Shown: positions 1 through 9,147 of the stretch, in pieces
Layout of the letters: the number at the start of each line of letters is the position of its first letter
Numbering within the stretch: position 1 is the first letter of the stretch
Source of the DNA: Porticoccaceae bacterium
GTDB taxonomy: Bacteria > Pseudomonadota > Gammaproteobacteria > Pseudomonadales > Porticoccaceae
Assembly: GCA_902562425.1 (NCBI GenBank)
Contig: CACETF010000010.1
Location: 37,061 to 101,060 of the forward strand
Length of the DNA: 64,000 nt
Reading direction: 5' to 3'
Notes under the pieces: generated by a model
Database searches by the model: none
Seen by the model: the letters and a program-made list of their open reading frames with translations, nothing else
Told to the model about the DNA's origin: nothing
Translations under genes and position numbers: made by a program

Positions 1-2268
1 GTAACTAAAGTCATCGAGATAATATTCTACACCCACATCAATGTTTGTTGAAGTGAACGGTAAGAGACCCGGATTACCTGCGCTCGCTTGTCCACCTGTT
101 CCTGCCTCATCTCTAACATCACCGGCAAGATTCCTCGCTGACCTCATCGAAGCAAGATTCGGTCGAGTGATAGTCTCTGAATGAGCAAGCCTCAAAATCG
201 TCTGATCGTTAAGTTGATACCTAAGGGACAGATTATGCAAACCCATATCATAACTGGCAGAATCAGTGAAGTTTATAGATCCGTCTTCAACCTTACCCAT
301 AGGCTCACCAATACCTGCAGCGACATAACCGGTGAGATTCACCTCCTCAGAAGTAGACTCAATATCAGTGGACTCATGCCGGTACCCTAGGACCACTTCC
401 AGCGGCCTTCCGCCAACCTCGAGCCCCTCAGATTTCGCCTCCACGTAAAACGCAGTTGTTTCTTCATTGATATCATACCAGGAAGACTCATAAACCAAGT
501 CAAGGTAGTTTGATGGAAGTCCACGATGTGCCAACCATGTGTTTGACATCGAAGTAGAATAGTCAACAAAGTTAGCCGATCCCTGAACAAATGGGTTGTT
601 GAAGCTGACCTGCTGATAGTCAGCCTGCATTGCTGCGATATCAGCAGCGTCGCACGTTCCTGTCATCGCCCATCCACCCTGGTCGTTTAAGGCAAACGTT
701 CGGTCACCGTCCTGGTCATAGATTTCACAGACCATCGTTCTTCCGTTGTTACTTCCGTCATCGTTAACGCCATCGCCATTGATATCGGTGTCCCTCATTA
801 GCTGACCATTCGGACGCGCAGACATGGGATAATTATCCTTTGTTTGATCTGTGTACATGACCCCAGCCTTAACAGAGAACAGCCCCCCGTTATCAAATTG
901 ATAATCCAACTTCAACTGATCAATCTCATCAGATAAGTTTTGGACCTGTTTTGTGTGTTGATGCACCCGATAATTTTGTTCGAGCATTGTGCTCCTCTCA
1001 ATAACTGGAGCGGCAAAGTCACCGTTAATACCGAAGACTGGCTCGAGTCCAGTTATCTGGATGTCAGCCTTGTTACGCTGGTCCAAATTACCAGGCTGCC
1101 TCTCTGAACTACTTGAGCTATATGAAACGGAAACACTAGAGACGTCGTTGATATCCAAATCAAGGCTTAACCCGACAGACTCGTTTTCAACTGCAAGTTT
1201 CGGGTTTGCACTAAAGAAGTCAACACCCTTGTTTGGGAAAGTTGCCGACGTAACCGTGTTGTTCTCGTCGTATGTCCAACCTGCTTGAGCGCCGTTAAAG
1301 TTACCAAACCAGATCGCAGACTCCAGTTGGGTATAGTCGTCAGTAAACTCAGACATTTGGTAATCAAACGTAGCTGTCATACGGTCATTCGCTTGATACT
1401 GCATAACTAGGTTTGCATTTTTACGATCTCTATCTCTCTCCTCGTGCCCTGTAATTGACTGAATTGGCACATACCAAGGCCGTCCATCTGCGGTTGCTAT
1501 ACCATATTCAGTAGCGGGATCGACTACCCCATCTCCGTTCACATCAACCCGTAAATTATTAAACCGCCTCCATTCTCGCACTTGGACGAAATCATTTTCG
1601 GTTTCCCGATTCTGAAATCCAGCCGAAACAAGGATACCGAAATTATCAGATAGCATTTTACTCATTAGTCCAGAAAACTGAGGGGTCGTACTCCCAGCGT
1701 AATCATCAAAAAGCATTTTAACAGAGCCGCTTGTGCGATCACCAATTTGCATGGGTGTTGCTGTTTGGATATCGACTAAAGCACCAATTCCACCTGAGGG
1801 TTTTGTTGCGGTTGCAGTCTTGTGGACCTCAACGCCAGTAACCATTTCAGGAAGGATATCAGAGAACCTGTAGGCACGATTTGCGTTCGTATTTGGCATC
1901 TGACGACCATTGAGCGTAACAAAATTAAATTGCGGCCCCATACCCCGCACAGTGATCTGATTACCTTCGCCATTTGAGCGGCTGATTGCTACACCCGGTA
2001 TCCGTTGCAAAGACTCTGCAAGATTCGTATCCGGAAACTTACCGATATCTTCCGCCAAGATTGCATCCATCATACCAGAACTATCTCGCTTACGAGCCGT
2101 TGCTGCCTTCATTGTAGACAGCATACCGGTTACGACAATTTCCTCGATAGCCTCTGACTGCGCGCAAACTCCGCCCGACATAAGTGCAGTTGCCACACCG
2201 ACCGACAGCATCGACTTTTTGAAGTCATGCGGGCTTATAACTTCATATTTTTTTACTTTTTTCTTCAT
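1..2268 (-). CDS. TonB-dependent receptor 1 (C-terminus beyond window)
   Basis: Outer-membrane TonB-dependent receptor, expected to import glycan fragments of this locus using energy from TonB/ExbBD. I translated the reverse strand: a basic N-terminus and signal peptide ending near VCAQ, a TonB-box-like EEIVVTG, then a plug domain with the motifs DIGKFPDTNLAESLQRIPGV and VRGMGPQFN, followed by beta-barrel sequence. The frame stays open through base 1, so 756 codons are visible and the barrel end lies outside the window. The start is the ATG at 2266-2268, preceded by a GGGGAG ribosome binding site. It lies 133 bases after the sulfatase ending at 2402 on the same strand, so the two probably form one transcript. 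The substrate is inferred only from the neighbours. Confidence 0.93.
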   Translation of the reverse strand, partial: MKKKVKKYEVISPHDFKKSMLSVGVATALMSGGVCAQSEAIEEIVVTGMLSTMKAATARKRDSSGMMDAILAEDIGKFPDTNLAESLQRIPGVAISRSNGEGNQITVRGMGPQFNFVTLNGRQMPNTNANRAYRFSDILPEMVTGVEVHKTATATKPSGGIGALVDIQTATPMQIGDRTSGSVKMLFDDYAGSTTPQFSGLMSKMLSDNFGILVSAGFQNRETENDFVQVREWRRFNNLRVDVNGDGVVDPATEYGIATADGRPWYVPIQSITGHEERDRDRKNANLVMQYQANDRMTATFDYQMSEFTDDYTQLESAIWFGNFNGAQAGWTYDENNTVTSATFPNKGVDFFSANPKLAVENESVGLSLDLDINDVSSVSVSYSSSSSERQPGNLDQRNKADIQITGLEPVFGINGDFAAPVIERSTMLEQNYRVHQHTKQVQNLSDEIDQLKLDYQFDNGGLFSVKAGVMYTDQTKDNYPMSARPNGQLMRDTDINGDGVNDDGSNNGRTMVCEIYDQDGDRTFALNDQGGWAMTGTCDAADIAAMQADYQQVSFNNPFVQGSANFVDYSTSMSNTWLAHRGLPSNYLDLVYESSWYDINEETTAFYVEAKSEGLEVGGRPLEVVLGYRHESTDIESTSEEVNLTGYVAAGIGEPMGKVEDGSINFTDSASYDMGLHNLSLRYQLNDQTILRLAHSETITRPNLASMRSARNLAGDVRDEAGTGGQASAGNPGLLPFTSTNIDVGVEYYLDDFSY

Positions 2269-2401
2269 CTTTTACTCCCCTTTACATAAAAAACGTGTCA
2301 AAAACTTGGTAAGTCGTTAACACCCCTTCATCGACTAGAAACCTCAGTCAATAAACCTACAATCCCCCGAAGACATACCTATACTTAAGGGCATAAAAAA
2401 C

Positions 2402-3919
2402 TTATTCTCTGGACATCCTATGAGCAGCCAGCTTGGCACTCAGCTCTTGCAGGACATCCGAATAATTTGGCAGATATGCCAAATTATTCGTCTCATCAGG
2501 ATCCTGCTCATTATCATAGAGCATCTGCTCAGCTACGTTATCTCCAGCATCAAACCACTGAGTCAGCGTGTAACGACCTGTATGAATTGCCTCTGCGGAG
2601 TGATATCGCGGGAAGACAGCCGCCCTTGTGGGCGCATCTGGATCCTTGAGTGCAGCAACTAAACTAATTCCCGCCACCTGTTCCGGAGTCTCAATTTCAG
2701 CGAGCTGAGTCAAGGTAGGAAAGATATCAATAAACTCCACTAAACCATCAACAACATTCCCCTTGAGCATCCCAGGAGATTTAATTATGAGAGGAGTTTT
2801 CGTCGCAACATCAAAAGTAGAATGCTTGCACCAAAGACCATGTTCGCCGAGGCTATACCCATGGTCTCCCATGAGCACCACAATGGTGTTTTCCGCTAAT
2901 CCCAGAATCTCTAACTGATCCAAGACAAGTCCTACCTGCGCATCAACATAACTGACGGAGGCATGATACCCATGTATCAGGCGCCGTGCGAGCTCGTCGC
3001 TAACTGGTTTAGGATTTTTTTGTCTAAACGCCTTTACGCTCGTGTCAAAGGTAAATTTCTCGTCATAGGCGATCCTACTGGGCGTGTCGCTGTAGTCCCT
3101 GAGCTCTCCAAACTCATGATAAGCTTGAATGGGCGCACCCTCAGGTAACGTATCCCACTCTGCGAGGGAAAACTGATCCCTAGAATAAAGGTCCCAATAC
3201 TTTTTAGGGGCGTTGAACGGCAGATGTGGCTTGACAAAGCCAACAGCCAAAAAAAATGGAGCATCACCTGCACTCAGTTCCGTCAGTGTGTTCATCGCTT
3301 TTAGTGCGAGCTGTCCATCGAAATATGAGTCATCTGGCCCATCAAAAATTTCGGTAGCAGGACCGAGCCCCGTGGACGTTTTCAGAGCTATATTTTCGGG
3401 AAGCTGATAATCGTGGGGTATATTACGCTCTGAAACTTGATCCATCCCTGGAATCCAGGCAGATCCACTAGTCCAGCTTTTGGAGGCAGTATCCTGAGTG
3501 TTATGAAAGATTTTTCCAAAACCAACTGTATGGTAACCATTGTTCTTGAAAGTCTCGAAGATCGTGGTAGCATCAGGCGCGTCAATTTCGACGCTGGTGT
3601 AGTAATTGATAAATCGGTCTGGTAGAGCTCGCATCCCAGTAATCAGACTTGCTCTCGATGCTCCGCATACAGGGACACTTACATAGGCTTTGGTAAATTG
3701 CGTTCCCTGAGCAGCAAGGCTGTCTATGTTGGGTGATAAGGCATGCTCCGACCCATAGACACCTAACTCTCCCCGCAAGTCATCAATCATTATGAATAGG
3801 ACGTTCGGCTTCCCATCCAAACCGTGAGATGTACACGCTGGAAACAAAAAAATAGTTAGCACACAAACGATGGCTCCAAAACCAGAGCGATATCTATTAT
3901 TGGAATTAAAATTAGTCAT
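2402..3919 (-). CDS. S1-family sulfatase, iduronate-2-sulfatase-like
   Basis: Formylglycine-dependent sulfatase that hydrolyses sulfate esters on glycan fragments in the periplasm. The N-terminus carries a hydrophobic export segment ending in FPAC, a possible but non-canonical lipobox. MIDDLRGELGVYG supplies calcium-binding Asp residues. VCGASRASLITG is the sulfatase signature, with Cys as the predicted formylglycine precursor (C-x-A-x-R form). VGFVKPHLPF and GDHGYSLGEHG are typical of iduronate-2-sulfatase-like enzymes, probably subfamily S1_7. The usual open-frame start at 3922 is a TTG directly before an ATG, so I take the ATG at 3919. No maturation enzyme (FGE or anSME) is encoded in the window, so it must act from elsewhere. 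Receptor 1 follows on the same strand. The exact sulfate position is unknown. Confidence 0.93.
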   Translation of the reverse strand: MTNFNSNNRYRSGFGAIVCVLTIFLFPACTSHGLDGKPNVLFIMIDDLRGELGVYGSEHALSPNIDSLAAQGTQFTKAYVSVPVCGASRASLITGMRALPDRFINYYTSVEIDAPDATTIFETFKNNGYHTVGFGKIFHNTQDTASKSWTSGSAWIPGMDQVSERNIPHDYQLPENIALKTSTGLGPATEIFDGPDDSYFDGQLALKAMNTLTELSAGDAPFFLAVGFVKPHLPFNAPKKYWDLYSRDQFSLAEWDTLPEGAPIQAYHEFGELRDYSDTPSRIAYDEKFTFDTSVKAFRQKNPKPVSDELARRLIHGYHASVSYVDAQVGLVLDQLEILGLAENTIVVLMGDHGYSLGEHGLWCKHSTFDVATKTPLIIKSPGMLKGNVVDGLVEFIDIFPTLTQLAEIETPEQVAGISLVAALKDPDAPTRAAVFPRYHSAEAIHTGRYTLTQWFDAGDNVAEQMLYDNEQDPDETNNLAYLPNYSDVLQELSAKLAAHRMSRE

Positions 3920-4023
3920 CAAGCACTCTTTCGAGATCGCTCAAAAGTCACACACAACTCCATTCAGCAATCAAGGTCCGACAGAAAGAAGCATCAATAG
4001 AAATCTGACCCTTCAAACCTTAC

Positions 4024-4036
4024 AGTCAATTTGACT
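4024..4036. promoter_or_regulatory. 13-bp palindrome, candidate operator (site 1)
   Basis: A perfect palindrome, AGTCAA-T-TTGACT, with 6-bp arms. It begins 9 bases downstream of the predicted -10 box of the sulfatase/receptor 1 promoter, so it would cover the start of the transcript, a typical repressor position. A very similar palindrome, AGTCAG-T-CTGACT, sits 11 bases after the -10 box of receptor 2 (18607-18619). The protein that would bind is unknown. Confidence 0.5.
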
Positions 4037-4045
4037 ATAAATTTC

Positions 4046-4074
4046 ATATTCACACGAATATTTAGTCCTGTCAA
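4046..4074 (-). promoter_or_regulatory. Predicted sigma70 promoter of sulfatase/receptor 1 unit
   Basis: On the minus strand, TTGACA (4069-4074), a 17-base spacer, then GAATAT (4046-4051) preceded by an extended -10 TGT. It reads towards the sulfatase start at 3919, with a leader of about 120 bases that contains the palindrome at 4024-4036. Seen by eye; no transcription data. Confidence 0.5.
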
Positions 4075-4287
4075 CAGTATGACCTGGTATAGTGCAAAAC
4101 GATGGGAAGTGCTACTTTTTTCGCCCAACATAAGGGCGGCCTATGCCTCTGCCTCTGCCTCTGCCCTAACATTGAAAGCAATAAATGGTTGCATTGGACG
4201 CACGTGAAATAAACTCATCAAAGAACCTAAGCTTCGAACTTTCAACTCATTATTGGGTGAGATTTAAAGAAAATCTTGACAAGAAAA

Positions 4288-4315
4288 GTTTTGAAACTCA
4301 AAACATCGATATAAT
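4288..4315 (+). promoter_or_regulatory. Palindrome and -10 box ahead of MDR dehydrogenase
   Basis: A 17-bp palindrome, GTTTTGA-AAC-TCAAAAC (4288-4304), lies 5 bases upstream of a perfect TATAAT (4310-4315). The palindrome occupies the spacer and -35 zone, and no good -35 hexamer lies at 17 bases, so this could be an activator-dependent or repressor-covered promoter for the gene starting at 4346. Confidence 0.4.
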
Positions 4316-4345
4316 CAAATATAAACAAAGTAGGGTAAATTAAAA

Positions 4346-5482
4346 ATGTCAGAAATTCCTCATATCTCTCGACAAATCAGATCGCTCGTCAAATCAAGTG
4401 GAGAGCTCGAACTCTCGATCCGAGAATCAGAAGTTGCTCCGCTGAGGGAGAACGAGGTGCTACTAAAGGTTGAGGCATCGCCAATAAACCCATCTGATCT
4501 GGCGTTGCTACTGGCCCATGCCGATATCTCAAAAGCTGAGTTCTCCGGCACCGAGTCTAACCCAGTAGTGACGGCCCCCATTAACCAAAAGTTCATGGTT
4601 GGTTTGGCACCTCGTATTGATAAGTCCATGTCAGCTGGGAACGAGGGTGCCGGTTTAGTGATTGCTTGCGGTACCTCAGATGAAGCCCAAGCTCTACTGG
4701 GAAAAATTGTGGCAGGACTTGGGCCGCCAATGTTTAACGAATATCGCACTCTAAAGGTGCATCAATGTCTTGAAATGCTTCCGGGTGTGAGCTCGAGGCA
4801 AGCAGCAGCCTGCTTCGTAAACCCTCTCACTGCCATGGGCATGGTAGAGACAATGCGTCTCGAAGGCTTCTCTGGCTTAGTACACACGGCTGCTGCCTCT
4901 AATTTAGGTCAGATGCTCCAAAAAATTTGCCTACTCGACAACGTACCACTGGTAAACATAGTCCGAAAACCTGAGCAAGAGAAAATTTTGAGGGCAATCG
5001 GAGCAGCACATGTATGCGATTCCAGCAAGAATACCTTCTCAATAGATCTACAAAATGCTATCGCTCAGACCGCGGCCTACATAGGATTCGACGCTACTGG
5101 AGGTGGACGGTTACCAAACGAGATCCTAGCCGCAATGGAGCGTGCAGCAAATGCTGCGAGCGAAGAATTTAACCGATATGGATCAACGCAACACAAGCAA
5201 GTATACATATATGGTGGTCTTGAGAGGTCACATACGATTCTTAAAAGAAACTATGGGATGCAATGGGGATTGGGAGGCTGGCTACTAACTCCATTTTTGC
5301 AAAAAATCGGTCGGGAGCGCACTGCAGAGCTCCGTCAGCGTGTTGCAAATGAGGTTACGACAACCTTTAAGAGCAGCTTTAGCAATGAGGTTTCAATGGC
5401 AGGAGCTCTTACCGCAGAAGCTCTGGCCACTTACTCACAACAGTCAACCGGACAAAAATATCTAATTAACCCCAGCCTCTAG
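4346..5482 (+). CDS. Medium-chain dehydrogenase/reductase (zinc-type ADH/quinone oxidoreductase-like)
   Basis: NAD(P)H-dependent oxidoreductase of the medium-chain superfamily. The N-terminal GroES-like fold is marked by ENEVLLKVEASPINPSDLALL and NEGAGLV, followed by a Rossmann region around LVHTAAASNLGQMLQKIC. The four-Cys structural zinc site of classical alcohol dehydrogenases is not visible, so a zinc-free quinone-reductase-like type is more likely. At 378 residues it is slightly longer than average for the family. It stands alone between two minus-strand genes, with a weak AGGG about 13 bases before the ATG. Its substrate is unknown. It could serve the uronate pathway, for example reducing a keto-sugar or aldehyde product, but nothing in the sequence proves a link. 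Confidence 0.85.
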   Translation: MSEIPHISRQIRSLVKSSGELELSIRESEVAPLRENEVLLKVEASPINPSDLALLLAHADISKAEFSGTESNPVVTAPINQKFMVGLAPRIDKSMSAGNEGAGLVIACGTSDEAQALLGKIVAGLGPPMFNEYRTLKVHQCLEMLPGVSSRQAAACFVNPLTAMGMVETMRLEGFSGLVHTAAASNLGQMLQKICLLDNVPLVNIVRKPEQEKILRAIGAAHVCDSSKNTFSIDLQNAIAQTAAYIGFDATGGGRLPNEILAAMERAANAASEEFNRYGSTQHKQVYIYGGLERSHTILKRNYGMQWGLGGWLLTPFLQKIGRERTAELRQRVANEVTTTFKSSFSNEVSMAGALTAEALATYSQQSTGQKYLINPSL

Positions 5483-5708
5483 TTTTGATAATCTATAAAT
5501 TGGCCTCTGAGGGATTACCTGGAGATAATGATAAAGTGACCCTAGATATAATATTGCGTCTAAGGCTACCAACAAAATGAAGTTTCGCATCTAACCCACG
5601 GAGCCCAAATTTTAATCGAATTGCAGAGGTTGAGAACCGGCTTCACGATCCATAATGACTTCCGAGACTTAATGAGGAAGCATAGGTAATTACAACATAA
5701 TCACTGTT

Positions 5709-6107
5709 CTAACTGATCCCACTCATACCGTCTTTGTCACTCATAAACAAAATTTTGATGCGCCATCCTGTCGCTTTGTTCACCAAGAGGTGGGATACAT
5801 CATATCTGCCAATCTCCCTACAATTGCTGTCCAATCGAGAAAAATTAAGTTGGACCATTGCAGTCGCAAGATCCTCGAAGATAATCTCCGAATGATTTAC
5901 CACCGAACTATGCCAGCCTCCATTTATTACCTCCTCGAAATCAACAGCATCACGATACTTAGTGAAGAGGGTCGTTCTTTTGCCGATGATAAAGACACAA
6001 GGGGAATCCCATATCATATCAAGGGATTTGAGATCCTTGGCGTTAAATAACTCAAAAAACCTATCTACAGTTTCAATGGGGGTAATTTTTGACGAATGTA
6101 ACACCAT
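5709..6107 (-). CDS. NTF2/SnoaL-like small protein, function unknown
   Basis: A small cytoplasmic protein of about 132 residues from the ATG at 6107; the open frame extends to a GTG at 6182. The pattern TPIETVDRFFELFNAKDLKSL near the start, with later strand-rich sequence ending in GWRIKILFMSD, resembles the cone-shaped NTF2/SnoaL fold used by many small isomerases, dehydratases and binding proteins. I chose the inner start because the fold begins there, although no strong ribosome binding site supports either choice. It is convergent with the dehydrogenase on one side and lies downstream of the PL38-like lyase on the same strand. No signal peptide is seen. Function cannot be assigned. Confidence 0.6.
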   Translation of the reverse strand: MVLHSSKITPIETVDRFFELFNAKDLKSLDMIWDSPCVFIIGKRTTLFTKYRDAVDFEEVINGGWHSSVVNHSEIIFEDLATAMVQLNFSRLDSNCREIGRYDVSHLLVNKATGWRIKILFMSDKDGMSGIS

Positions 6108-6216
6108 CGTGTAATTTTCATCCAGTATGTCAAGACGGAACATCTTTGTACACAAATCAACGGCGGCATAAACCAGCACCACGCAGTTGAACGGAAATCA
6201 GTAATCCAACAACTTT

Positions 6217-7446
6217 TCAATCTATCCACTTCAACCAGAGAATTGGATTTCGAATGGGAAAATTTCTCCTCACTTCATAAACCTGCGAATCGCGTGGCAA
6301 GTCCTTTACAACACCAAAAAAATCGCAATGGTCAAGCTGGTAACCACCAAAGAGCAGAGAGGCATGCCTCATTGGCCACTCATCCCAATATTGTAGATCC
6401 TTAGCATACGGCCAGCTCGACTTATCCTCAACAAATTGAACGATAAAATCAAGCCCCAAACGCATGGATCTGCCATTCTCGGTCTCGAATAACCATAAGT
6501 TTTGATCATCCGTAGATGCAATTTGGGCTATTCCGGCCATTAAATCGATGATAAATAACGAGTATCCATAAGGCTTAGTGCGGGATATCTCTTTGGGAAA
6601 AGACCCATCAGAGGCCATCATGCTATACAGATATTTTGCCCGAAACTGCTCACGAACAAGCTCTAACAATTCTGAATTTCCTGTTAGCTTTGCAAAAGAG
6701 GCATTCTGGAGAGACCAAGCGACCCCATGATTATTAGGGTGATCGCGCTCCTTCACGCCAAACGGATGACTGTTCATCCACATTGAATACTCCGTAAACC
6801 ATAATTTAATGGAGGCTTTGCTCATATCAGAAATCGCATCTCGCTTAATCAAAATATCTGCAGCAAGCGCTACCTCAGTAAGGTGAAGAGTATCAATCAG
6901 ACCTATACTTCTGCCTGAATATCTCCCTTTGATCGCCTGTGAATAAAGCAGATTTGGATTCATCGAAGTTTCGGGGTCAACAAACCATGCTAGCAGGTGT
7001 GCCTCAGCTCGGCTGGCATATTTTTTTTTTACAATATCGTTATCCGTGAGCAGATATCCCTCCACCAATCCAGCCATTATATCTGCAAGCCGCATCATCG
7101 AAAGCCGGTGGGCTATAAAATTTTTGGGATTACTCTCGCCATCTCGACGGACATATGGCGCATCATAGTCACCCTCAACCGGCCACCAATAATCCCCCTC
7201 TGAATAGAAATCATTAATGCTCCCCTCACTGCGCTGGGCAACATCGGCGGTAACTGTCCTAATCTCCGCTTTATAAAGTTTTTCCACATCAAAAAGAACG
7301 TGCTCGCGATCAAGTCTTATGATGTTTGCGATGCCGCACTCAGAGTTCCGCTCAACTGTTTGATGGCTGAAGGCCTCAGCATAGGAAAATAATAATGAGG
7401 CACCCGAGACAAGAAAAAAAAAGACAGAAACGAAAAAGGGCAACAT
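6217..7446 (-). CDS. PL38-like polysaccharide lyase 1 (alginate-lyase superfamily)
   Basis: Secreted lyase expected to cleave uronate-containing chains by beta-elimination, leaving unsaturated ends. A signal peptide covers about residues 1-25. The family features are DYWWPVEGD...YVRRDGESNP, then MNPNLLYSQAIKGR, PNNHG and RTKPYGYSL. The Asn-His pair in NNHG and the downstream Arg and Tyr match the catalytic layout known from PL5 alginate lyases. The YWWP/RRDGESNP style fits the PF05426 group that includes PL38 (glucuronan and alginate lyases). It starts at the base after the stop of the beta-helix gene, so the two are translationally coupled. A homologue of similar length lies at 21687. Whether the target is glucuronan, mannuronan or another uronan is undecided. 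Confidence 0.85.
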   Translation of the reverse strand: MLPFFVSVFFFLVSGASLLFSYAEAFSHQTVERNSECGIANIIRLDREHVLFDVEKLYKAEIRTVTADVAQRSEGSINDFYSEGDYWWPVEGDYDAPYVRRDGESNPKNFIAHRLSMMRLADIMAGLVEGYLLTDNDIVKKKYASRAEAHLLAWFVDPETSMNPNLLYSQAIKGRYSGRSIGLIDTLHLTEVALAADILIKRDAISDMSKASIKLWFTEYSMWMNSHPFGVKERDHPNNHGVAWSLQNASFAKLTGNSELLELVREQFRAKYLYSMMASDGSFPKEISRTKPYGYSLFIIDLMAGIAQIASTDDQNLWLFETENGRSMRLGLDFIVQFVEDKSSWPYAKDLQYWDEWPMRHASLLFGGYQLDHCDFFGVVKDLPRDSQVYEVRRNFPIRNPILWLKWID

Positions 7447-9147
7447 TTATTTTTGCCGCTTTCCAAGCTGAAAGTCGTATAAAGAGGCTTGGAGCGGTTT
7501 CTGATTAATCTGCTCAATATGGGGGTCCGGACCATACTCAAGTTCGAAGAATGAGTTGCCATGGATCCCTATGAGGCGGCCCTGAACTCCATCGAGGGGA
7601 CCTTTTAAGACAACGACAGAATCAGTGGAGGGCTCCTCTTGAGTTATTACTTCGATGTTGTAGAGAGTACTGAAGCGTCCATGAGAGGGTTTCCAGTACG
7701 ATGCCCCGCCTCCACCAAACAACGAATAAGATCGGTCTTCCCCAAGCAACGGAAGGTGAACCCTAATGTTATCAAATAGATTTTGGTGATTCGCCCCGGA
7801 GTGCTGATCGAGGATAGGGTGCGACAAAACCTCACAGTCTTTATAAACGCCCTTGACGGCATAAGTATTAAAGCTGAGGGGATGCTCTGCGGTGTTTTCG
7901 ACTCTGACTCGTTTCGCTAGGACGTTATAGACACTTCCCATATGGACAGTATAGTGGGCCCTATGCGCGCCTGAAGTTGTGATATCCTGAAGAGTAACGT
8001 TTGCAATATCGTCGGTTAAAATGCCGCTATCAGCGTTGATTATCTCAATATTTCGAACAAAACCATCGTATACGCCTTCGAGGTAGATTCCGTTGTAGCC
8101 CTCCTCTAAATGGTGCGCGATATACACTCCATTCGGAAATTCCATTGTAAAATCACTCAATGAAATATTTTCTAAATGTTCCCATCTAACCAACTTAGGT
8201 TCCCAATCGCTATTAGCGTCGATTAACAGCGGGTCTGCTAGCTGCAAATGGTTTCCATCGAGAGACAGTATCTTAGTGACCTGAGTAACCAAAGCCCGTT
8301 TTGGATTCGTCCAATGGTGACTGCCTAAAGTCGAAAAACGAGTCCGATCTCCATATAGCTCTGTTAAAAGAGAGCCATTTTTACCCTGTATATTATACCA
8401 CTCAAGCTTAACAACATCGCCGACTTTTAAATGCCGGACATCATCAACCTGCACGGTCAGCTCTCCACGGACACCTCCAATCACATTAGCGAGCACCTCA
8501 GATGGTCTATCATACTCCTTTAAGTAGGCCTTTCCTCTGGCCCCAGAAACCCTAGCCCAAAGGTAACCGCCTGTCCAAGCATACAACGAGAAGGGCAAGT
8601 CAATGTTGTTGGCTGGTTCGCGCTGACGCTTATCATTCAAGATGAGGTACTCAGATAATTCAGTCATATGAGGAGGTGTTTTGAGGAGCCTCATCGGTCG
8701 TGGATAAAAGAGAATTGTCTCAGTTCCATCACCCTGAATGGCAAAATCGCTTCGATCGATGTAAAGAATCTCAGACAGTATGAAACGACCGGTGGGGAAC
8801 TTAACAACCACAGGACCATCAAACGCCTTTGCCGCCTCCAACGCCTTTAAAACACCCTTGCTATCATCCTTCCCATCGTTTGCGATGGCACCATAATCTG
8901 TTACATTAAAAATTTTTCCGTCGACAGAAGGTAACGATGTGTTGCCATTTTTATATCCAGCATAAGAGAAATCAGGAAGATATGGTGCGCTATCGGTTAA
9001 AATCCTCGGTAACGATGTTGCAGGTGGTAATCGTAGTCGCTCCAATTTTTCCGTGGAATCTCCCGCAGGAACTGGCGCCTCTCCTAACACGCTCGCCGCA
9101 AATAAAATTACAAAAAACAAAGAGAGAGACGTGAAATAAAATTTCAT
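7447..9147 (-). CDS. Secreted right-handed beta-helix protein 1 (pectate-lyase-3-like)
   Basis: Probable extracellular or periplasmic carbohydrate-active protein. The signal peptide ends near ASVLGEA. The N-terminal domain starts with FNVTDYGAIANDGKDDSKGVLKAL, the hallmark of the Pectate_lyase_3/GH28-related fold, followed by PTGRFILSEILYI and many short strand repeats of a right-handed parallel beta-helix. The C-terminal third has no motif I recognise. Lyases and hydrolases of several families share this fold, so the reaction is not known. It overlaps the upstream GH2 gene by four bases (ATGA) and directly abuts the PL38-like gene, indicating coupled translation of three glycan-active enzymes. 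It is a good candidate for an undescribed lyase or hydrolase acting with PL38. Confidence 0.8.
   Translation of the reverse strand: MKFYFTSLSLFFVILFAASVLGEAPVPAGDSTEKLERLRLPPATSLPRILTDSAPYLPDFSYAGYKNGNTSLPSVDGKIFNVTDYGAIANDGKDDSKGVLKALEAAKAFDGPVVVKFPTGRFILSEILYIDRSDFAIQGDGTETILFYPRPMRLLKTPPHMTELSEYLILNDKRQREPANNIDLPFSLYAWTGGYLWARVSGARGKAYLKEYDRPSEVLANVIGGVRGELTVQVDDVRHLKVGDVVKLEWYNIQGKNGSLLTELYGDRTRFSTLGSHHWTNPKRALVTQVTKILSLDGNHLQLADPLLIDANSDWEPKLVRWEHLENISLSDFTMEFPNGVYIAHHLEEGYNGIYLEGVYDGFVRNIEIINADSGILTDDIANVTLQDITTSGAHRAHYTVHMGSVYNVLAKRVRVENTAEHPLSFNTYAVKGVYKDCEVLSHPILDQHSGANHQNLFDNIRVHLPLLGEDRSYSLFGGGGASYWKPSHGRFSTLYNIEVITQEEPSTDSVVVLKGPLDGVQGRLIGIHGNSFFELEYGPDPHIEQINQKPLQASLYDFQLGKRQK

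Larger units (their letters stand above)
3920..4345. other. Divergent intergenic region, sulfatase / MDR dehydrogenase
   Basis: Non-coding region between two divergent genes. It holds the minus-strand promoter and palindrome described separately, a short tandem repeat of TGCCTC (3.7 copies, 4144-4165), and a second palindrome plus TATAAT box ahead of the dehydrogenase. No convincing small gene was seen. Confidence 0.6.

Noticed and set aside
1..2268. Several short plus-strand open frames at the left edge
   Set aside because: The continuous minus-strand TonB receptor frame explains this whole stretch.
4144..4165. TGCCTC tandem repeat as a phase-variation tract
   Set aside because: Fewer than four copies, outside any promoter box or reading frame that I can identify.
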